A DNA stretch of 64,000 nt from NCBI GenBank assembly GCA_023053575.1, contig JAKZAP010000004.1, forward strand, positions 18,115,624 to 18,179,623, read 5' to 3'. The position numbers and the translations under genes are program-made. Within the stretch, counting starts at the first letter, position 1; each line of letters begins with the position of its first letter. The notes below the pieces were generated by a model. That model was given only the letters and a program-made list of their open reading frames with translations, was not told the origin of the DNA and ran no database searches. Positions 21,217-30,201 of this stretch are shown here, in pieces. This DNA is from Branchinecta lynchi (Eukaryota > Arthropoda > Branchiopoda > Anostraca > Branchinectidae).

Positions 21217-21540
21217 CTAGTCTAAGCTTTCTGTCCGAAGTCTAAAGGCTTTCATTACATATTTGTATACTTTTACGATGAAGTTGGGTTCGTAGATTTC
21301 AGGATACCGGAAAGCGACACTAACCCACCTCGATTTTTGTTTACCCTCAAATGCGAAAGCGCTTGGCTCTCTAAGAGGAAGTGGTTCAAATCCTTTTCCT
21401 GCACCTTGCAAAGAGGGCAGAGATAAGTCTATCCCGTACCAGCTTTTCCCCTGTTGAAAAGTTATCGGCAGACTGTTAGATTCCTGGAACCAAGTTCTCA
21501 ATGTAGCAGAATCGAAATGACATAAGCTCCCTTGAAGACT
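21217..21540 (-). mobile_element. LINE C-terminal fragment with a Cys/His knuckle
   Basis: Reading the minus strand gives CPLCKVQEKDLNHFLLE, the C-x2-C...H part of the zinc-knuckle motif at the C-terminus of several LINE RT proteins; compare CHLCNEGSDDLEHFLLKCHE near 56840-56890. A frame change separates it from LRTWFQESNSLPITF. A separate + strand tail, (ATC)n, lies at about 21192-21210. Confidence 0.6.
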
Positions 21541-21767
21541 CGGAAGCTGTTACTCAAGCTTATGCCGAAATGTTTATGTTGGTGCTGTGATAGGTAAAAC
21601 TGAAAGAAAAAAGTAAAGTGTGCTTCAAAGTATTCTAGACGGACAACGAAGGAAGTCAAGTCGTATGCTCTCCTTGATTAGCCCTTTATAACCACAGATA
21701 TATTTCCATGACATTTTTCCGATGTCTCAGCATTTCCTCGGTCACCGTTTCTGCGGTTATGGTTGGT

Positions 21768-21775
21768 TATATAAA
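21768..21775 (+). promoter_or_regulatory. TATA box of the peptide-precursor gene
   Basis: TATATAAA lies 49 nt before the start codon. A start site near 21797-21803 (CACTTAGTTT) would sit about 30 nt downstream, the normal TATA-to-start distance, leaving a 5' UTR of about 20-25 nt. A CCAAT motif lies at 21781-21785. Confidence 0.65.
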
Positions 21776-21823
21776 CGTGGCCAATCCATTGGGACACTTA
21801 GTTTCTAGAAAAGACGAGTCAAG

Positions 21824-21878
21824 ATGAGACATAACCTTGCAGTTTTTGTTTTCGTGTTTGGATGTTGCGCTCTCACAG
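21824..21878 (+). CDS. Peptide-precursor gene, exon 1: signal peptide
   Basis: ATG at 21824 opens 18 codons plus one base: MRHNLAVFVFVFGCCALTG when joined to exon 2. It has a basic N-terminus, a hydrophobic core and a small-residue region, as expected for a signal peptide. The donor is CACAG|GTAGGC (GT at 21879-21880). Exon 2 starts after the AG at 22720-22721; the 1+2 phase is satisfied and reading continues without a stop into ATPVAKR. The ATG is the first after the TATA box. The assignment rests on splice signals, phase and the fit of a signal peptide to a prohormone; a transcript is not available here. Confidence 0.85.
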
Positions 21879-22032
21879 GTAGGCCTACTTCGCGTCGTTT
21901 TTCACACGTTTTCCCCAGAATTAGGAAACACTGTTACGACGACATGAGCTTTTTCCTATGTTTAGGGGGGCATCGGTCTTAAGCGAGATCTTCCTTTCTC
22001 TGTGAATGACGTGCTCACATACCCTGGATGGA

Positions 22033-22301
22033 TCTATGGTATTTTAATCCTGAAACGTTACGGATAGCCTTCTTCCGATATTGTTTTGTTGTTGGTTTTA
22101 CAACGCTAAAGAACAGCTTTTGATTATGTGATTATTCTTTTTAGAACATACCGTTTTAAAAGCTTCGATAAGTTGACAATTTCAGCATTTAACCGACAGC
22201 GAAGAAATAAAACCAAAGTGTTGCTCTCGCAACACTTTAGCCGGCGAAGCCGGACAAAGGTTGCCGCAACACTTCACGTTGCCCGGGCAACGTAGGTCTA
22301 G
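22033..22301 (+). mobile_element. Non-autonomous Helitron-like element in the intron of the peptide-precursor gene
   Basis: Begins TCTATGGTATTTTAATCC after an A, ends with palindrome ACGTTGCCCGGGCAACGT (22276-22293), AGGT, and CTAG (22298-22301) before a T. It is 269 bp and closely matches the 375-bp copy at 17393-17767 apart from an internal deletion. No target duplication, as expected for Helitrons. Confidence 0.82.
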
Positions 22302-22721
22302 TTAGTCCTGTTCGCTGCTGCAGGTCTTTATTCGCTGGGACCATGGGTCGACTTCCAAGTTGTGAATAACGAAAGTATTTTCAATACCCATACTTTGGTA
22401 CAGCGATCTATTCTCCCATCACGCAGGATGATTATCAAGTCTGGTATGGCACCGAAGGGTACGGTTTTTCACAGAATAGGAAAACAGCACACCGTTCGTC
22501 CGAGACCATCTGTATTTATCATCTTCTAAATACGACCGTAAAAGATATACATTTCAGTGCCGGGCCTACAGAGCACCAACTAATTTTGCCATTTGTGCCA
22601 GTTAATGGAAAAGGAGGAAAATTACAAGAGGGGGGGGGGAGGAGATAGTATTCTATTTGGAAACTTTATGAATAAACGCGGATCGGGTACGCTTACTGCG
22701 ACTAATTATATTATATTTTAG

Positions 22722-23353
22722 GGGCCACACCTGTGGCTAAACGCTCCGCCGATGCATCTGATCCTCAGTACGTCTACGTCAAGCGCTATGCAGATGCGGC
22801 CCCTATGGCCGAGGCATTTGCATATCCCCAGTACATTGGATATGCAAAGCGTGATGCTGACGCCGACGCATTTGCAGAGCCTCAGTACATCTACGCCAAG
22901 CGTTATGCAGATGCCAATGCTGAAGCCGACGCAGACCCACAGTTCATCGGCTATGCTAAGCGGGATGCCGACGCTTATGCAGAGCCTCAGTACATTTACG
23001 CCAAGCGGTATGCAGATGCCAATGCTGAGGCTGACGCAGACCCACAGTTCATCGGCTATGGTAAGCGTGATGCCGAAGCATATGCAGAGCCTCAGTACAT
23101 TTACGCCAAGCGGTATGCTGATGCCGACCCTGAAGCCGACGCAGACCCACAGTTCATCGGCTATGCTAAGCGTGATGCCGAAGCAGATGCAGAGCCTCAG
23201 TACATTTACGCCAAGCGGTATGCTGATGCCGACCCTGAGGCCGACGCAGACCCACAGTTCATCGGTTATGCTAAGCGTGATGCTGACGCTTTCGCCGATC
23301 CTCAGTTCTTAGCATACGCCAGGCGGGCCGCTGAAGCCGCTGCTGATCCTTAG
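22722..23353 (+). CDS. Peptide-precursor gene, exon 2: eleven peptides between Lys-Arg sites
   Basis: Codes for the remainder of a 228-residue precursor. After ATPVAKR come eleven units of the form spacer + Gln-peptide + KR (RR after the last). The peptides in order are QYVYV, QYIGYA, QYIYA, QFIGYA, QYIYA, QFIGYG, QYIYA, QFIGYA, QYIYA, QFIGYA, QFLAYA. A final spacer, AAEAAADP, ends at the stop (23351-23353) with no peptide. Spacers such as YADANAEADADP consist of X-Ala or X-Pro dipeptides in ten of eleven units. Known biology: convertases cut at KR, carboxypeptidase removes the basic residues, DPP-IV/Ste13-type enzymes remove X-Ala/X-Pro dipeptides, and N-terminal Gln cyclises. Inference: secreted signalling or effector peptides. 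I do not recognise the peptide family. Only one copy has a Gly before KR (amidation signal). Confidence 0.9.
22877..23296 (+). repeat. Four near-identical 105-bp coding repeats in the precursor
   Basis: The block beginning GAGCCTCAGTACAT starts at 22877, 22982, 23087 and 23192, exactly 105 bp (35 codons) apart. Each block codes one QYIYA and one QFIGYA-type peptide with their spacers. The copies differ by few bases, mostly silent or within spacers, indicating recent duplication or homogenisation. Confidence 0.92.
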
Positions 23354-23478
23354 GACCTATTTGTATAAAATAGACATGATATTCATTCAAATATCTGTCT
23401 CGTGTAAGTGGCACAGAATACATCAGCTGGCGGTGACACGACCGACTTACATACAACTTTTTCTGTATTCTTTGATTT

Positions 23479-23484
23479 AATAAA
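23479..23484 (+). terminator. Polyadenylation signal of the peptide-precursor gene
   Basis: AATAAA lies 126 nt after the stop codon; a T-rich stretch follows. It gives a compact 3' UTR of about 150 nt. Confidence 0.75.
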
Positions 23485-23801
23485 TTTCCTTTTCAAGCTT
23501 TTCTCAAGATTTTCAAGCATTGCAGCGGTCCTTACTCGCAAAATTTGCTATGAAAGTTAGATCTCGTCGAGCTAACGGGAAAAGTTTTATTTTCCCCAAA
23601 GTTTATTCCTGATTTAGTTCTAAACGCCTTCTCGTCTGAGCACTAGCAAATTCACTGTCAGTTTTAAATCGTAACCTCGTTTTTCAACCCGCCATTTCGT
23701 AAAAGCGGAGTAAATGGAAGAGCAGAAATAAATTGTTGTCATCAAGAAGTCTATTGGCATTAGATAAAGTTTATTGGTATTTTAAAAATGTATATTGGCA
23801 T
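23485..23801. other. Intergenic, nothing recognised
   Basis: No coding or structural signal beyond short TATTGGYATT repeats near 23755-23800. Confidence 0.4.
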
Positions 23802-24175
23802 TAAAAAGCCAATAAACGAGTGAAAAAATATGCTGGAAAATGTGACATTAGTGGTGCTTCGCAAATTACCTGGTAACCAAATAGATGATTATATACCATC
23901 TTATTCTAAAAAAAACATGCCCTTCGCTGCTACAGCTCTGTTGTAAAGCCAACAGCTCTGGCTCAGGTGGCAATCTGTTGATTTTAAAATTAAAAAGCCA
24001 ATAAACGAGTGAAAAAATATGCTGAAAAATATGACATTAGTGGTGCTTCGCAAATTACCTGGCAATCAAATAAATGATTATATACCATCTTATTTAAAAA
24101 AAACATGCCGTTCGCTGCTACAGCTCTGTTGTAAAGCCAAAAGCTCTGGCTGAGGTGGCAATCTGTTGATTTTCG
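23802..24175. repeat. Two-copy tandem duplication, 189-bp period
   Basis: The block starting TAAAAAGCCAATAAACGAG (23802) recurs at 23991 with a handful of differences and ends GGCAATCTGTTGATTTT in both. Non-coding. The following 24176-24419 holds nothing recognised. Confidence 0.9.
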
Positions 24176-25344
24176 GACTATTCTGTTTTTGGTCTGGTCT
24201 CGGGGGCGTTGCCAGCAATACTCTTGATGACTAACTCTTCTTGCCGATGCTAAATCGCCCTGTGCCTGGCAGAAGAGTCGGAAGCGGTATCACAGCTGCT
24301 CCCAAACGTCGTCATGGCTGGTTAACACAGGATTGAGTTGGTGAGTTTGAGTCGTTAGTGCTGCGTTTTCTCGTTCTTCCCGAGGATCACTGGCGTGTTT
24401 TGGACTTGGTCATATAAAGCAGTGGTTCCCAACCGGAGGTACGCGTACCCAAAGATGTACGCGAGACCCTCGCAATGGGTACGCGAAGGTCCCAAAATAT
24501 ATCTGAATGTAAGTGAAAATACTCTGTTTTGCAAAAACCTCCAGTCGAAAACAGCAGGAAAAGGATTGTTGAAGGTGATTCATAATTCTTTGCAGAAAAG
24601 GGCATCTCTTGGGAGTGGGACAGGTGTCTATCAGTTTGCAGTGATGCTGCTAGCAAAACAGGAATAAATAATAGGCTCATGGCCTGGATAAGAAAGGAAA
24701 ACTCCAATCTGTAGTGGCTCTTGCATCGAAAAGGATGATCGCAAATTTACACGAGACCCTGAACGAGGCTGATAAGGGGGTACTTCCGCCAAAAGCTCAC
24801 CTCTGAACTCAAGGCTGGTCAAGCTGCTATACCAACGAATGAGTTCAAAACATCCAAACCTATATTAAATATTAATATTTTAAACAGACTTTTCGACCTT
24901 CGGTGAGAAGCTCAAAGTTCTTTCGGGACCGAAACTCTGTACTTGGTTCACTCTTTGAAATCCAGGACTGGGTCTGCGGGCTGACCTATCTCGCGGATGA
25001 CTTCGTCAGACTGAATGTATTGAACCGCTCAATGCAAGCTTTCCAAACAGACGAACTATCCCTGAATTAGAAACTGTCTGGCTCCATCAAGAAATTTGGT
25101 TTCTAGCATAAGAAGTCATAGAGAAATAGCGCAAGTGTCTTACGACCCTTGACAAGGTTGCGGACAATTATAAAATTTACAACCTTCACAGTATTTCTGA
25201 TTGTATTATGTTGTTTCTGACAAAGTTGCGAGATGAATTTAGTTCACAGTTCCGTTCAACCCACGACCCTAGACGGAACTCAGGACTGGGTCGAAAATCC
25301 ATTTGGTGGAAACGAGAGGCGTTACTACCCAAAATGTTTATAGG

Positions 25345-25545
25345 AGGGCAAGATTTAACGACTGGCTGGTCATTTACCGACTATTTTTGCAGAAAAAAGG
25401 ACTGTTTTAGAAAAAATGACACTTTTGCCAAAAATCGACTGATTTTAAGAAAAAATCGACTATTCTAACGAAAAACTGACTGTTCTTAAGAAAAATTACT
25501 GTTTCCAAGAAAAAATCAACTGTTTTTACGAAAACTTCGTTAGGT
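25345..25545. repeat. Repeat with poly-A/ACTG pattern (family P)
   Basis: Short units of the type GACTGTTTTxAGAAAAAA recur about every 20-25 bp, preceded by GACTGGCTGGTCATTTACCGAC. The same pattern occurs at 27240-27520 (plus) and, inverted, at 36240-36420 and 58150-58410, where it adjoins a G-run and TTACTAGCCAAAATGTTTG. Probably a non-autonomous element of unknown class. Confidence 0.6.
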
Positions 25546-25668
25546 GTGCAAGGAGAATGCAAAAAAAACATGTGGAATCGCCATTCCCGTTTTGTTGTCA
25601 TTCGGATCTACCTAACTTCTCATTTTTGGCAATGTCTTTGATCAAAACCAAACACAGAAACAGGCTAA

Positions 25669-25964
25669 GAGCGTGTTCCACCCTACTTACCGTAGTTACT
25701 ACGCATGACGTCACGAATTCTGGCTTTTTGCCGTCAAGGCTGGAACGATTTTTCTATTTTCCAGCAGGATCTCACGCCAGGGGTTAATCCGACCAATCAC
25801 GTTACAGAGATGCGTAGTTACTACGCTCCCGAGCATGGTAAGCAAATAGTAACTATTAGTTACTATTCCGACAAGGTTGGAACGGTCAGCGTAGTAACTT
25901 TTCGTGAGGATGGAACGGAAATAGTAACTAATAGTAACTATTGTTAGAAGGGTGGAACACGCTC
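25669..25964. mobile_element. PIF/Harbinger-like MITE, family H (copy 2, intact)
   Basis: 296 bp, ends GAGCGTGTTCCACCC and GGGTGGAACACGCTC, flanked by TAA on each side (25666-25668 and 25965-25967). It serves as the reference for reading the interrupted copies. Inserted in the hAT element. Confidence 0.9.
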
Positions 25965-26420
25965 TAAATGTATGAAATTGTCATATTATTGCCGTTAGTG
26001 ACATCACGCTAAGATCTGACAAAATCTTAGTTTCGAAGTTGTGTGAAATGTCCCGTTAATTTTGCGTATATTCTTTTTTTTTTACAGATTTGTGCCTTAT
26101 CCTTGTAACAGATATGGTGTTTCACGTTCTGATCTTGGTAAAAAAAAAAAGATTAATAAAACAACGATTCTTCATAAATGGGGTACGCAGCCTTTTTGAG
26201 CCTTGATTATGGGTACGCGCTGTACAGAAAAGGTTGGGAACCACTGATGTAGAGTATTGGCACTTGGCACCGGTGACATTGGTCGCAGAATTCTGCGAGT
26301 TATCACAGATTTCCCCCCTTCGACAAACGCAGACAAACGAGCCAGAATGCTGCGACCGGTTCCTTGCCAGTAAACATATAAATAGGCAGAAAGCTAAAGT
26401 TTAAAATATTATAAAGCGAG

Positions 26421-26942
26421 ATGTTTGGTAAAAATAAAAATTTACTCAATTTCGCAAGCGCCAGAATGTCACAGCTTTTTTGTGGCCAACAGTCAAAGGT
26501 CGTGTTAGTCTGGGGTCCACTGAACCGAAAGTCTTCTCCTTCTAAAAGTGGAGGGTCTTACTGGGGCAACACCTTTAGAGATCACAGGACCTCCCGCACG
26601 TTCTGTTACTCACGAAAGTTACCGGGATACAGCTTTTTGGTATATCGGACATGCTTTTCTAACCTCTTACACTCTAACTATTCTGCGGTTGCGGTTTGTG
26701 CTGTTACATCCGCGGTCCAACTTTCGACCAATCAAAAGCAAGCAGATGTAAACAAACATTCAAACATTGCAGAAGCAGCGTTGCCGCCTGTCGCAGAAAT
26801 CTGCGGTTATGACAGTTTTCACTTCTTCGACAGAGCAAGCCAAAATTCTACGACCGGTTCCTTGCAAGTAAATATAAAAAGTAAGCAAAAAATCTTTTGC
26901 GGCCAAAAGTCACATGTTCCAGACAAGAAAAAGTGGCAATAG
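26421..26942 (+). CDS. 173-codon ORF of doubtful coding status
   Basis: Longest ORF in a stretch with no other content (26247-27160). No domain, signal peptide or membrane segment was recognised. Parts of the sequence around it are internally duplicated: TTCTGCGACCGGTTCCTTGC-like blocks occur near 26345 and 26850, and TGTGGCCAACAGTCA-like blocks near 26480 and 26900. That makes a decayed repeat more likely than a gene. Confidence 0.2.
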   Translation: MFGKNKNLLNFASARMSQLFCGQQSKVVLVWGPLNRKSSPSKSGGSYWGNTFRDHRTSRTFCYSRKLPGYSFLVYRTCFSNLLHSNYSAVAVCAVTSAVQLSTNQKQADVNKHSNIAEAALPPVAEICGYDSFHFFDRASQNSTTGSLQVNIKSKQKIFCGQKSHVPDKKKWQ

Positions 26943-27239
26943 TGTTTACAAACCAAGAATTCCAAGATATTTCACCCGAGAATTGGAGGATATTAAGAAG
27001 AATAAACAGGTAAAAATCATTCAAGCAGAGCTGCAATGTGGTTGTTCTTGAGTGTGGGTTAAGGCCTTTTAGGTAGTAGAAAGCTCCACTTGCTTATAGG
27101 CCCAGATTAAACAGCAAATAAGTTGGACTGTCGAGAGTTTAAGATTATTCATGGTATGTATTGTTTTTTTGTGAATGTTACAGAACTGTTAGTCAGTCCA
27201 TTATAAAAGCCTCATTTTTGGAGGCCGGAGGCTATGCTA

Positions 27240-27520
27240 AGTTACTGTCACTGTCAGAGGCGTTACTAGCTGAAATGTTTGTCGGGGGGGGGGGGGGGGG
27301 GGCAAGGTATTTACTGACTGTTGTTGCAGAAAGAAGAACTGTTTTCAAGAACAAAAATGAGAGCTTTGAAAAATAATTGACTGATTTAAAAAAATGACTG
27401 TTTTGACAAAAAATCAACTGATTTTCAGGAAAAATAACTGTTTTCATGAAAAAAAAAACTGTTTTGACGGAAAATTGCAGTGCTTCACGCCAACTCAGTT
27501 CATTTTTACAGACTGGCCAG
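27240..27520 (+). repeat. Family P repeat with an 18-base G-run
   Basis: Starts near CAGAGGCGTTACTAGC, then AAATGTTTGTC and a G homopolymer (27284-27302), GGTATTTACTGACTG, and a series of AACTGTTTT..GAAAAA units. Inverted relatives lie at 36240-36420 and 58150-58410. Confidence 0.65.
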
Positions 27521-27534
27521 AAACATTTGGAGGA

Positions 27535-27803
27535 TATTTGATCGTGCAAAACGGATACGTCAGCTGAATTTTATTGGAGCTATATTTCAGCCCTTCTTGG
27601 CAAGGGTCCTCTTCAGGCTCAAAACCGCTCAAGTTGGAAAATGAACTTGAGGGAAGGGTTCGTTTTTCCAACTTGAGCGGTTTTGAGCCTGAAGAGGCCC
27701 TTGCCAAGAACGGCCGAAGTATAGCTCCAAGAAAATTCAGCTGACGTATCCATTTTGCACCATCAAATATGATTCGCAGTCAGCTTGGGCTGAAGGAATA
27801 TTT
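27535..27803. mobile_element. Foldback element, family F (copy 3)
   Basis: The arms contain GGATACGTCAGCTGAATTTT, GGCAAGGGTCCTCTTCAGG and AACCGCTCAAGTTGGAAAA, and their complements, around a short centre. It ends with CAGTCAGCTTGGGCTGAAGG and AATATTT. Confidence 0.88.
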
Positions 27804-28397
27804 ACACTTGGAAGGGTCGCCCCCCCCCCACAGTTGTGACACCCCTGTTCACTGTACATACCGTACGGATGTCTGACGCTTGTCGGCCATGCCACATGGC
27901 TATTTCCATTTTTTTTTATGATAACTTAACTAATTTGAGCAGCTAAAAAGGCTGAGAAGCTCAGTAGCAAATTCGGGTTACAGTAAATCAGTAGCTTAGT
28001 GAATAACCTAGATGCTGTGAGTCTCCGACTAGTCAACAGAAATATTTTCATATCCTGTGGTTTGATCATTAGTAGGGTACAGGGAAAAATACAGAACCCT
28101 GAAGCTGCTACGCACAACTATGGTAGTCAGAATAAAGTTTACTTGCAAAAATCTCCATTATTATAAAAGGCTAACCATGTTGAGTCCCTAATATGTGTTT
28201 GTATTGTTTATTTTCTTTTTCTTATGAGATATTTTATGGTCTTTGTTTGCCACTAGTTAGCCAAGCTAAAAATCAACAAATTTTATTGTATTATATTTGT
28301 TTTAACAACTGTAAATTCCTCTGTAATTGCAAGGTTTGTTAATACTATAATATCTAAGTACCTATGGTGTTGTAACATATTTTATTCTTTACAGGAA
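27804..28397. other. Non-coding flank of a duplicated segment
   Basis: Parts resemble 30840-31140 (GCCATGCCACATGGC versus GCTATGCCACATAGC; TTTGTTTGCCACT; TAAATTCCTCTG), so the duplication described next starts within this stretch. It reads like an intron ending in TTTATTCTTTACAG at 28395. Confidence 0.5.
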
Positions 28398-29340
28398 ATT
28401 GAATGGATCAACTGACCAAGAAGCAGGTCCAGATTGCGAATAGCCTAAAGAAAGAGGAGAAATCTGACTTCTTATTTTGTGCCAAACACGGATATTCTTC
28501 CTTTATCAGAGGCTTGAGTCCTGGACAAGCTCAGTGATACATTGAAGACAGTAAGAGACAGGCACTACAGGCCTCTGATGACTACAATGGCAGGTGCTGC
28601 TATTGCCAGCACCTAAATCTTTGGTGGCATGCAGTGAGAAGGCCAAATATCATGAAAAGTTTACCAAGGGGTTTCTCAATCTTTAATCAGTGGAAGAAGA
28701 GATTGTAGATGGTTACGGTTTGCCAAAAATGGATGCTGTTTGCCAACAGCCCATAAAAGAGAAAACTGATTGACTTTTCTATGTGTATTTGTGCCAAACA
28801 ACTGACATTGCTCCTTGGTCACAGGCTAAAGTGTTGGATAAGCTAAGTGATTTGCTGCAAAAAAGCTCATGACTGCAATGTCAAAACCTGATTTTTGTGA
28901 TTGTGTGTTGCATGAAACTTGTAGGAAAAAGTTTTTTTCCACTTCTAAGTCCTCAGTCTTGTTAGCTGATGGGACTTCTGACACTGTGCAACTTGGACAT
29001 CAACATCAACTCCTAGTCCCATGGTCCTACAGTTAAGGTCTCAAAGTGTTGACTTTTCATATACTGACACTTTCCTCTTTTACCTGAAAAAAGAATGTAA
29101 AGAGAGGCCAGAGTCTCAACTTCGCAGAGTTTCTGAAGCGTCAAGGAGCGTTAACATAGTAATTGAACATGCTTGTGCACTAACTGAGCGAGATATTCTT
29201 CTTGCTTCTGGATGCAGGGCTCGTGATCTTGTTGCAGAGAAGGCCAGGTACCTCGATAAATGCTTGAGGAACTTGTGATGGAAATTGAACCAAAGTGTAA
29301 ATGATGGTAGTGTGTACAAAACATCACAAATCAGAGAAAA
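28398..29340 (+). pseudogene. Transposon-associated coding remnant, copy 1
   Basis: After an acceptor-like TTCTTTACAG, the frame reads WMDQLTKKQVQIANSLKKE and SSFIRGLSPGQAQ to a stop. Further on, a clean 85-codon ORF (29021-29278) has ERDILLASGCRARDLVAEK followed by RYLDKCLRNL, close in style to a DLVAxEAKYHxxCL pattern common in uncharacterised transposon-linked proteins of marine invertebrates. Several stops and frame changes lie between. The same order of sequence recurs at 31141-31560. I cannot name the protein. Confidence 0.5.
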
Positions 29341-30201
29341 CTTTTCTGTCCTTTTAAAGCAGAGTGACAGCCATACTATGAAACGGCTGAAGAATCGCCT
29401 AACTGTGCGTTCCCACTGACGCGAATATTCGCAGAATAGCCCGATTATTCGTCGACCACAAATTTCGCGCCACAAAGCTACAAATTCGCTGCGAAATTTC
29501 GGAGAATCGCTGTAGTTGGATTTATCCAACTACAGCTACAAAATCGCGCAACAAAAATTTTGGAAAGTGGATTTAATTTTTGGAAAAATGATCTTAGCTG
29601 TCAAATTTCAGCCAGTTATATATGGAAAGAACAGTAAGAAACACAAGCAGAGGCATCTGGTCCTAAATCACCTGAAAGCATAGGAGAAAGTTGCTTCAGA
29701 GTTGCGGGTGGAAGGAAGGTCATTTTGAGACCAACAGCTAGGCTATAATGGCATACATATTGTATTACTAAATACTGAAAGTTGACTGTAAATCATTCAT
29801 CTTTAGAGCTGGCTTATTGTTTTTTTTAGTCATTTTGGAGCATCTTAGTTGGGTATGGTTACAACAGGGATGTGTGTAGATGACTAGACAACTGTAGACT
29901 GTAGGTGTGAGCCATGTCGTGTGGGAGCTGCTGTGATAAAATCTATTCTGTGCGCGACACTGATCGTACATAGGCTACCTGGTGTCCTCTGTTCACCTTT
30001 TCCTTTTTTATTTGCCAGCTCTGTAGCTAGCCAGCTGTGAAACTTGTAGCATTAAGATTTTTTTTTTTAATTCACGACTTTCTGTGCAAATTTCCTGGCT
30101 GAATTGTTTACCCTAACCTAAATCAAAGAGTCAACAGATCAACTAGATTCTAGGTCAACGTTACACTATTTATTTATTTTTTAATTAGAAAGACTAATTG
30201 T

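Larger units (their letters stand above)
24420..26246 (+). mobile_element. Decayed hAT transposon (ZBED5-like type)
   Basis: The ends are CAGTGGTTCCCAACC and GGTTGGGAACCACTG; the subterminal GGTACGCG...GTACCC sequences are also inverted. Flanks ATATAAAG and ATGTAGAG match at six of eight positions (old 8-bp duplication). Translation of about 24900-25050 on the plus strand gives DWVCGLTYLADDFVRLN, resembling the conserved WLxKLAYLADIFxxLN segment of ZBED5-like hAT transposase proteins; frames are broken throughout. A family H MITE sits at 25669-25964. Confidence 0.82.

Noticed and set aside
22752..23312. 186-codon ORF in another frame over the peptide precursor, rich in Met/Ser/Thr/Gln
   Set aside because: It is the alternate-frame reading of the 105-bp coding repeats. 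It lacks a signal peptide link and cleavage logic, while the other frame shows both.
22722..23353. Fungal mating-pheromone precursor
   Set aside because: The KR plus dipeptide-ladder layout is similar, but the surrounding CR1/L2-like LINEs, ZBED5-like hAT and intron structure point to an animal genome.
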